Assembly: GCF_901709675.1 (NCBI RefSeq)
Contig: NC_051099.1
Location: forward strand, 2,852,001 to 2,916,000
Direction: 5' to 3'
DNA from: Syngnathus acus
Lineage: Eukaryota > Chordata > Actinopteri > Syngnathiformes > Syngnathidae
Length of the DNA: 64,000 nt
Each line of letters starts with the position of its first letter. Within the stretch, counting starts at the first letter, position 1. The position numbers and the translations under genes are program-made. Below the pieces are notes generated by a model. The model was not told where the DNA came from. It made no database searches and worked only from the letters and a program-made list of their open reading frames with translations. Shown piece after piece: positions 28,482 through 64,000 of this stretch.

Positions 28482-31207
28482 CTGAGGCAGTAAAACCTCT
28501 TGTCCCGCGCGCCCAGTGGACACCTCTTCCTGTCCTCAGCGTGCGCTGCCATATTGGCTGGAGACCCATCACGGAAAATATACGGCCCGATTGCCGCAAA
28601 TGGTGGCCATACTGTGCAGGGGGGGGGCGTCGTTTATTTACTCAAGTGCAGGTGAGGGCCAAGCCGTTTTGTATTGTTACTCAGTTTATGTCGAGTATAA
28701 GTTTAAAAAGGAGCAAAAATGAGCTCAATGCTAACAAATCATGCAAAACATAAGTGCTACATTAGAAACCTTGAAGCAATGGATATTTGAACACAAACGC
28801 TGCAGCAGGACATATAGACAGATTACACACAGGCGTATTTTCTTCATCCTCCGCAAAGAACGCTGACTCTAGTCTTGTAGTTGGGCACCTGTGGTTTCGC
28901 CTATTTATGGATTTTATTTTCAATACAGGGCACTCAACGTATTCAGGAAGTTTGTCGAGAACTGAAAGTTTGTCCGAACTTTCAAATAAATAATTGCTGA
29001 ACCGTGCCCCCTTAGCCCTTATAGGACAGGACATGTTGACAAATGTGTGTGCTGCTTTCTATAAAAAAAAGGGCCCTGGCGTTCATAAAACATGCATGAT
29101 AACTGGACTGCGCCGTGTCGCTGTCTCCTGGCACAGGGCTAACGCTTTGAAAAGGCTTGGAAGTCATACTTTCATTTTCTTTATCCAGGACAGGAGTCTT
29201 TTTTTAACACAGCACGCACGCACACGCACGGAGCAAAGATAAATAAAAAGGCCTTGAAAGTGTAATCATCAGGATAGAGAGGGAGGCCATGCTTCCATTG
29301 ATCAGGGTTCAAACAGGTAAAACTTGACAAAGGTGCCTTTAAAGTGCAGCCCGATTGGCCCTGCGCGATGAATAATGGCTCACTTGTCCTTGGTTGCAAA
29401 ACTGCAAAGCCAAATAAAACAAGTGAGTAGAAAACAAGAAAAAAAAAATCACCCTCCCTGTTAGTTCCACTGAGATGGGAAATAAAACACAAGGTGCTCG
29501 GTGAGCTGAAAGATGTTATTACAGACTCAAAGGAGCAGTTAGAGAAATCAAAGAAATATTTGCTGCTTAAGAATCACGTTGATTGAATAACAGCTTGGAG
29601 AATTGTTGCTGTTGCCGTGACAACGCCAAACACGTATTTGAATAATAATAATACTAATGGGAGGGAGGCCTCATTATTGTTATTATTTTGAAAATTGATT
29701 AGGCGCACAGCCTATAAGGCCACACGAGTGTGTTTTTTTTCCTTCTAAATATACGAAAACATTCAACCTGAAATGGCCTTGATTTGTGAGCGTAACAAAG
29801 GCGAGTGGTGCAAAGTGAGAGAAAGAAAGAAAAGCCATCACAACTTGAGTATAATATCGCATTTTCTTGAGTATTTTACATATAAGGGGAAAATACAAGG
29901 ATTTGCTTCCAAGAGAATACAGGAAATAGATCAGTGCTCTGTACACGAACGCGGTGGTCAGTGTGGCGGCGGTAGCGGTGAGGACCGACTTCCAAGTATA
30001 GCAGCTTGTAAGAAAAATACAAACCGGCGCACCCCGGCAGCGCTATAAAAAAAAAAGAAAAGAAAGAAAACAAGGCAGGAACACGGAGGAACCGAACATG
30101 GCAACGTATTTACATGAATGAAGAAGAAAAGCAAGCTGCGGTGAAAGCTGCGCTTCATCTGTACAGCAGAGCGACCGGCGAGGATTCGACAGTCAACGCA
30201 GAGCAGACGGCTTGTTTTCAGTCTTCGCCGGCGAACAGACAAAGAAGCCGACATTCATTCTGAGAGCAAAACTCCTCAAATGGGCTCAGGGAAAGCAAAA
30301 TAAAACAACAACAAAAAACGTTCGAATGATGGGCTGAGGCATGCAGACAACCAGAAGCCCGGAAATCCCCAATCCAGATTTGAGTCTCTCTTTTGCAAAA
30401 GAAATAAAATTAAAAAAAGACAGAGGTCTAAAAAAAAAAAAAAAAACGGACTGGAACGTGGGTCATGAGCTGAGTTCCTGGACTCAAAAGCTTCTTTCCC
30501 CAAGATTTAGAATATTCAATTTGTGCATTTCAGTGCTATGCAGCTGGTTATGTTTGTTTATTTGACTTGATACAAAAAGCTACAAGGCTAAATTCCCGCA
30601 AAAGCCCGAAGGAGACAAAACTGGAAATATCTCATCAGCATGTTCACGGGATCCCACTCCGTGGAGGTCAAGGCTCTCCTGGTGCATATTTTGTCAGGGC
30701 AAATTTGATCTGTTGACAAAATTAATAGGGATACGTGGGCAAATTAAATGAATGGAGCAAAAACCTGAGTCCTTGCTCTCCACTTTTTAAAACTTTCAAA
30801 TAAAAAAAGAACAAGAACAATTCTGGATTGGACCTTTCAGAAGAACTCTGGTGCCTTGATGTTTAAACGCGGCTACATATTGCCACAAAGAAAGAAGGAA
30901 AATAAAAATGGTATCCAAGCCCTTAGATGCCCTTTAGAATGAAAAGGGAAACAAAACAATGATGTGATAAAAGCATATTTCATTTCATGCTGACTTCATT
31001 AGGCTCAAAACTGGGAGCTTGTTTGATGAGCTTTGAGGACGTCGGCCGGCCTTCAAAATAGGACATCCCGCCGCTAATTGAAAGCCGCAACAGTTCGGCT
31101 TCTACTGGTGGATTTTATTTAAAAAAAATAAAATAATTATATCCCAGATTACACATTCCCCAGACTCTCTGCTACACACACAGCCATCTTGTCTCGAGCT
31201 GCATGAG

Positions 31208-31248
31208 ATTAATTACACACGCGCGCGCGCGCGCAATTAATTACACAC
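31208..31248. repeat. (CG)n tract between direct repeats
   Basis: ATTAATTACACAC occurs at 31208-31220 and again at 31236-31248, separated by a pure alternating CG tract of about 14 bases. Confidence 0.8.
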
Positions 31249-31499
31249 GCACACATTACTCATTGAACAACACATGTGGCACCAAGATGATAAATAAAAG
31301 TAAATAAAAAAAAAATTCTTGGATGATGCAAACTTCCTGATGTTGTGCTCTGTAACAGGTAACGAAATGGTCACAAGTTCTTCTGGCAAAAAAGTGGCGA
31401 GCGTTTCCCCTGCGTAAGCGGCCATGTCTTCTGGGCCTGGCGTGACGTCATGGCATGCGCGTGATTATTTGAGCCGGGCGGGATTATATCGGGAGCGTA

Positions 31500-31760
31500 C
31501 AAACGTTGACATATTTTGTTCCGTGTAACACGGACGCAGACGACGTGACGCTCAAGTGATCAGATAGCGTGTAACCCCGATGGAATCATTTTGTGTTACA
31601 CAGATGGCGTTTAACTCAAACTACATGTAAAATAGATTTGCTCATTTTCGTAACACACATTTGTCTTTTGACTCGATGACGTGTCATCGGGATGACATGT
31701 TTCTCCGATGACATGCGACGTCGTTGCACGTTAACTCGGATGACCCCAAAGATAGATTGG
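31500..31760. repeat. degenerate GTAACAC / GATGACATG repeat region
   Basis: Repeated phrases such as GTGTAACACGGACG, GTGTAACCCCGATGG, GTGTTACACAGATGGC, CGATGACGTGTCATCGG and CGATGACATGCGACG suggest an old tandem array with internal palindromes. No coding content recognised. Confidence 0.4.
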
Positions 31761-32105
31761 AAATAACAGAACTAGCGTCTTCTGACAGCGGGGTTACGTG
31801 CAAACCGGGTCACATGATCAGAAAAAAGGTAGTGATGATGGCGCCTCATCCTCGCTGCCCACGCAAAGCAGCTTGCTACAGAGCGGACGCTTCAAGTCGC
31901 CAGTGATGGCGGCCGGCGGTTGTAAGGCATTCAACTGAGGGGGGACTGGCCGTGACACGTAGAAAAATGTAAGCAAATAAGTGACAAGAAAAAGTACCTA
32001 CTTTGGCAGAATAAACAACAACAACCGGAACCCCAAAACAAACAAGCAAGCTTTTTTTTGAGAGTCTTTGACAGTTTTCAGGGTTTATCAAAGGCCTCTT
32101 TGTTG

Positions 32106-32138
<33 letters not shown>
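32106..32138. repeat. (GCC)n trinucleotide repeat
   Basis: About eight GCC units followed by ACC units, about 210 bases past the tmem132e stop codon and so probably in its 3' untranslated region. Confidence 0.85.
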
Positions 32139-32347
32139 TTTTGTCGGGTCGTCGAGTCTTTGGCTTCCTTTACGCGTCCGTCCGTCTCTCTCTTTTTCTT
32201 CTTCTTTGTTTAGTGTGATAAGATTACTGCAGTGTGCAAACTAAACGGAACAAACTAACTGAAACGACAGTAGGCCTTTTCTTTCCTCCCGAGTCTGTGA
32301 TAAAAAGGAGCACCCCCCCCCACCCCCAACCCGACTCGACCGATTCC

Positions 32348-58627
<26,280 letters not shown>

Positions 58628-61600
58628 CTGCCGGCAAAAAGAAATGAAAAATATTTGAAAACCATGAACAAAAATCACAACAAAACTCCCTTCTGATGAC
58701 TTTAGTTATTGGACATTTTTCCCCTTCGTAGCTTTTAATGAGCATTTTTCGACCTCAGCAGGTCATTTTGACATTTTTGCTTCAGCAAAACAGAACAGCG
58801 TGATTAACAGAAATATAAACATAAAATGTGAGGCGGCAATACGGCTGCGAAGGAGCCAAGCATGCTGAAATACATCAAGACTGACATGTCCTGTCCATTA
58901 ACTACTAATTGTGGAAACAGAAGACCCGTACTTGACCCAGCCGCAGTTTGGGCAAGCAAATTAGCAATAGCCACTTAGCATCCGAGCCTCAACGTACTTA
59001 TGAAAATGATCCAGAGGTGAGCGTGGAAACGCAACTTGCTGTCGCCGTGGTCCAAGTCATGGAGGAAAATTCCCATATTCCAAGTTTTACTTTGAAAAGC
59101 ACATTCTTTTTTTTCTCTTCTTCCCTGCGTCCTACCCCAAGGCAAAGCGAGTCCAACTTGACAACTTTCTTTGTTGCTGTGCAGCGGCAACGGAACCGGC
59201 CGGCACGCTGGCTTCCACTTTGTGATCTCCTCTCGCTAACACAATCCACTCGGCTTCTTCGTCGTCTTCAACTTGAGGCTTTTAATTCCCGATTTAGGCG
59301 TGCGTGCGTGTGTGTTTGCATGTGTTGGCTTCTGGCTCCCACGCCAATCTGGTGTGGCTCCGGGTGCAGACGCCGGAGTGTAGCCACCCCCCTCCTGGTG
59401 GGCCGTGCTGCAGACAAAGCGTCGGGACACCGCCCCATCCCAGCCACACCTCGTCTCTTGTTAGCCGCTTGCACTCACGCACGCACACACACACACAGAC
59501 AGACAGACGTGTGTGTGTGTGTTCAAGAGGTGGGGGGGATGTTCCTCCAGCCTCCAGGCAGTAGTCGAATAGTAGAAGAAGAAAAGATTAGGTAATTAGC
59601 CCCAGCTCCTCCTCCAGCCCCGTGAGAATTCCACGAGAATGGAAGCATGAAGGGGGGATGGTTGGGGTGTCACCTCACACGCTTGGAATTCTCGTCTTAA
59701 AAGAAAAAGAATCCCTTGTGTGTGTGAGTGCAGGGACCCCGCCAAGCGGCGAAACGACATCCGGCGTGTACAAAGTTGGGGGGGGGGGGGGGTCTGCTGT
59801 CACTACTCAGCGTTTGTCTCTTCTCTCTCTGACGAGGCCATTAGAAGGCGGGCGGCGTCGCCCGAGTTCGCCGGGCCAGAACAACACACAGTTGGGCTAT
59901 TTGCATTGTCGCCGACAGGGCCGCAGTCGTCGAGCTGTTAGTTCAACAGGCTGCGGGCCCGCCGGGGCCTCGGCAAATAGTCATTAACGTTGGCGATGCC
60001 ATCGGAATGCACGCCAGCAGGGTTAGAATCTCTCTCTTAAAATATTGGGAGTGCTAGCGTTCCGCCGAGTATCTGTCAGGGGGGGGGGTCGAGCTTCGCC
60101 GTCCTCTGCGTTATCCCATTAAGTCGCTTCAAAGCCGTGAATAAACATCAGGTCGGGTGTTAACGCTTTTTGTAATGGCTCGCCCCGACTGGGCCGTCTC
60201 GTTAAGGCGTGCACGTAATAACCGATTAATTGATTGTTAAAGGATTGGCTTGAAATGAGTTGTTGATGAATTCGCCCTGGAAGCCGCCGAGGCGAAATGA
60301 GAGCGCTCGGTATAAAAAAAAACAAGGCATCCCCGCCGGACCTTGGCGGGGGTTTCACGTTTCACTGGAGATTGATATGAGGACGCGATGAGCGGGGCGG
60401 ACATTTGATCTTGAAGAGGAAAAGTGCATCAATGTCTCGTCAGTGAAAAGGTCACGCCCAGATTGTGGAAATGGGGCCTTCTCTCCAGGCGCGACTTTCC
60501 CTATTGATTCTTTTTCTTTCATCGCTTTCCTACCCTTGCTCAGATGACACGTTTGGGTGGCTCAGTGGGGGGGGGCTGACAAAAGGAGGAAGCCATTCAT
60601 CCCGAAGCCGTTTGTCAGGTGTGACAGCGGCGAGGGCGCCATGACGTAACAGGAGCTGCTTTGAACGCCAAAAATCGGCGAGAGAATCGAAGTGCATCAT
60701 CGGAGATGAATCTGTTTTGCTGATTAGAATTTCTCTCGAGCCTCCTCGCAAATGTGACAAACGATGACGTGCAAAATAACGTGATATAGCGTGCGTTCAT
60801 CCATCACCGATTGGACCAAATGAAATTAGGATCTTCCGTCAGCTATTCTAAGGAGGACAATCGACGGCGGTGTTAATTAGAGCAGATGAAGGCTTTTCTT
60901 TCTGAGCGGCTTCTCTTTATAATGAAACATATTATACACAGTGCAGCTTTAATCACGCATAATTTGCAAGCTTGATAAAAAAAAAAAAGCAAGAATATAT
61001 AACCAGTGTGACACCAGCCGAGGGAGAGGGAACTTTTCATCATTGAGCTTTTTATGTTCACCCATAAAATCATCCATAATTTATATTGACAGTCGCCTTA
61101 TCTGGTCCAGTAAAGGCTGTTTGGATGGCGACGGGACGGGACGGGGCGGGGCCAAGACATAAAGTGATGGCGCCCCGATGAAAGGCAACATCCATTATTC
61201 AAGCGACTCAGGTAATAGACGTTTCATAACACGCTCCACATGATCTATTTGCCGGCCAGCTTTGAAAGGACACCAAAACGTCGGCGGCTTTTACTCGGGC
61301 GCCGTCGCTCGGCCGTCGTTAGGTCAAATAAACCGTCGTCTTCACAAGGACGTCGATTGAAAGGAAATGGATGGCGAGGTTCTCGGCTGCCTTCGGGCGG
61401 CTTTTCTGGCTTCGCCGCATAATCACGGCGACTCTAATTAATGTTGCATTAAGCTGATTTAGAGGTGAGAGGACACGCGCGACTAATTGAGACCCTTTGG
61501 GGGAAGAACACGTCTTTGGCCGAGCACTTTTTTATGCTAGCAATTTCAGCTACGTTAGCGTGCATTCACGACAACATATAAGTGATGCGTCTGAAGTGAA

Positions 61601-64000
61601 AAATTTGGTTTCGTCAGGCAAATTCCCTTGAGGGAGTCCCGTAATTTACCCCAAACTGGCCAGGAGGCGCCACTGAGTGAGTTTCGGGGGAAGGCGGGGC
61701 TTGAATTCTCACGCAGCCTAATAAACACGTCGTTAACTTGACTCTTTGGCACTTTTTATTTGGGAGCTGTGCAGCGTGAGGCCAAATTATTCCCAGCCCA
61801 GCTTTGGCAATGGCTACTTTTACTTTGAACACTTAATTGCAAACACAAATGCTTCATTATTCTTATAATTTATGGGTGATCAGCTAAAGCGTGTGCAAGC
61901 TTTTGTCTGCGAACATGATCGTTTTTCTTTTTTTAAAGCCTAAAGGCGAAATGAAAATGAGACCTCCTCGTGGCCCTGAGCAATACGATGATTAAAATTT
62001 AAAACACATCAATAAGCAATTCCTATTTCTGATTGTAAGTGAAATGTTTAGACTGCTCGCTTGCGAGAATGTCAAAGCGTCTGTTCCTCACGACGGAGGC
62101 TTTCTAAGTGACTCGGCCCGAGAGAAAGCGAGCTCTGTCTCAAAAACACGTTTTAGTTTGCGCCGCTGTTGTTCTCATGGCGAGAGGGTTACACAACTTG
62201 CTACCCAATCACCATAACAACGAGCGACGGGGAAAACGTAAGCCTGGGAAAAAAAAGCGCTCGCCTCCACTTTAGAAGGATCTTGAGACAATGTACCAGC
62301 AGCAGATTATGGAAATGTTGTACTTGGAGGGGATCAGAATCAACAAGAGGCTTTAATGAAATTTCCAGGAAGGGAGGCGAGAAGTTGGAATAAGCAAGCG
62401 TCTCTACGGGAACGTCATCAATCTTTTTACGTGAGTGATTTCCATTAAAGAGGAGCGCCGTAAAACATCAGGCGAGGACGTGTTAAAAGTGGCCAAATGT
62501 GTCGGCAGCTATTAAAAGAGCCAGGCGGGATTTGAGAGTTAACTCGTAAAGTCCGAGGCGGGGCTGAAGAGCCACCTTGGCTGTGACGTCACCCAAAAAG
62601 TTTTGTGTTTGCTGGCATTCTTGGACACCAAACAAAAGTGTCACGTGTCAAAGGTTAATTCCATTTTAATTTGTTCCAGTTCATTCCATTGCTAAGGCGC
62701 AACGAACAAGTGCTGCCTTGTTTTGGGTGCATTGACGCTCCGTGAAGCCAAAACACACACGCGATACAGTGTACACACACACTCACACACACAATATAGT
62801 GATGCAGTCACGTGATCTCTACTGCACTTTGTGCTCCCGGCGGAGCCTCCATTGTTACTCGAAATGGTCCGTATGAAAAGAAACAATCCAAAGTCAACGA
62901 TCTCACGTCGGAAGAAAAACAAGCCCCCCTCCATTAAATATTCACGCGGCAAAAATGCCGAGGCTTATGTTTTATTGATTGAAAGAACAACGGTATGTGA
63001 TTGTTTTTCTTCAAAGGCTTAAATGGCAAACTTTTTAAACGGCTCGGAAGCGTACGGAACATGCGCAGCCCCCCCGCCAGCCGCCGCGCCGTCCCGAGGT
63101 TAATGGAATGCGAGAGGTTGAGTGCCGGGCCGTCTGGGAAGATTCCAGGTTGGAAAAGTGAAGAGCCAGAACTTCTACAACGAGCGAAGTGTACACGAGA
63201 AGACTTTGAGAAGATTTGAAACAGGCCCTGGGAAAAGCATCATCTCACACCTGTTTACAAAACAACACACGACAATACTTGTTAAGTAACTAACTGCTAA
63301 TAAGTTCGGGAAAGCAACTCGGCATTGTTGCCTTTGAGCCTATTTTCCCTGACAACAAAAAGCTCCCTTTGAGTTTGTCACCCGCTGAGCGCGTCTTTGC
63401 GACGAACTTCGACGTGCATAACGATGAAACCGAGACGGCTCTCACAAAGTCAGACGGCGCACATCAAAAGAATCTAGCTAACCTTCTCCGCCACCACGCG
63501 CTGAATAAACAGCACTTGTGCTTGGGGAGGAGTGACGAGGGCGCGGCGGATTACGCAGCCGCCGCAAGTCGCTTTCTGTCGCCGTGATGAAAAAAAACAA
63601 GACGGGAGACGGGAGATTAGCCACCACGGCGTTAGCCGTCCGCGCTGTCTAGCGGCGCATCCGGACTTCACGCTACAAAGACGGCGTTCTTTTGAACACG
63701 AGGCCTTTTTTACATATTCGCCGCAAATATACCTGTCATTCTTCGTGTTCAAGATGCGAGCTCCCAGGAAGGCGAGTCATTAGCATATCATTAGGAAGCT
63801 TCTTATTGCTGTTGTCAACAAGAAGAAAGACAATTTAATTCTGTCGAATTCTGCCAAGTGATGGATGGATAAAAAAATACATTCGAGATCTACAAAAAAA
63901 AAATCTGATTGACCAAACAAATGGAACCCTTAGGAGGCCTTTCACACTGCCCGAAAAAAGGCAATATTTTTCCGGCGTACGGAATGAAGGTCAACGACAC
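58628..64000. other. tmem132e intron 1 or upstream region
   Basis: I searched the minus strand for a signal-peptide exon ending in phase 1 before a GT donor and did not find a convincing one, so the first exon probably lies beyond the window. The region has AC/TG-rich tracts near 59482-59521, a G run near 59778-59791 and further short AC runs near 62755-62790. No other gene was recognised. Confidence 0.45.

Larger units (their letters stand above)
28482..32347. other. tmem132e 3' flank, no recognised gene
   Basis: Probably the 3' untranslated region and downstream flank of tmem132e. It contains a (CG)n Z-DNA-type tract with duplicated flanks at 31208-31248, a degenerate GATGAC/GTAACAC region at about 31500-31760 and a (GCC)n run at 32106-32138. 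A minus-strand AATAAA near 30557 is one possible transcript end. Confidence 0.4.

Noticed and set aside
58628-64000. Search for the first exon of tmem132e
   Set aside because: No minus-strand frame with a signal peptide and a phase-1 donor stood out. Choosing one would be a guess.

Overview
This window is nuclear DNA from a vertebrate, almost certainly a ray-finned (teleost) fish. The genes are split by GT-AG introns, many only 65-100 bases long. The proteins they encode resemble vertebrate TMEM248, DRC1, LIG3, RAD51D and TMEM132E. The interspersed repeats are of fish type: a tRNA-derived SINE, L2/CR1-like LINE pieces and a hAT-type MITE. I cannot name the species.

Layout. Bases 1-6.2 kb hold no convincing gene, only a SINE and degenerate repeats. 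A conserved-looking terminal exon of an unidentified minus-strand gene lies at 6180-6506. tmem248 (minus, 10472-13419) is complete in seven coding exons, with an inserted LINE fragment in its third intron and a hAT MITE just upstream. An intronless plus-strand drc1-like gene (14635-16530) meets lig3 tail to tail. lig3 (minus, 16893-21634, possibly starting at 21811 with a mitochondrial leader) is complete in 20 coding exons. rad51d (minus, 23348-27103) has nine clear exons and an uncertain 3' end. A possible terminal exon of a small unidentified gene lies at 28317-28481. From 32348 to beyond the right edge, tmem132e (minus) supplies exons 2 to 9 spread over 26 kb; its first exon was not found.

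How the genes relate. LIG3 and RAD51D are both DNA-repair proteins: nick sealing in base-excision, single-strand-break and mitochondrial repair, and RAD51-paralogue homologous recombination. They lie near TMEM132E here as in human 17q12, so this is an old synteny block, although rad51d is inverted relative to the human order and RFFL, CCT6B and ZNF830 were not found between them. DRC1 (ciliary dynein regulation) and TMEM248 (membrane protein) come from other human chromosomes and look like fish-specific neighbours. I see no operon or functional cluster, and no convincing undescribed multi-gene system.

Most of the sequence is intronic or intergenic. The items most worth a second look are the unidentified exon at 6180-6506, the intronless drc1 with a coding minisatellite, the intact MITE with a perfect 8-base target duplication, the GC-AG intron of rad51d, the lig3 leader and its unusual splice donors, a 16-bp perfect hairpin in a tmem132e intron, and a set of CTCF-like sites. 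Exon coordinates were set by hand from splice signals, reading frame and remembered human protein sequences; no alignment or database search was run.
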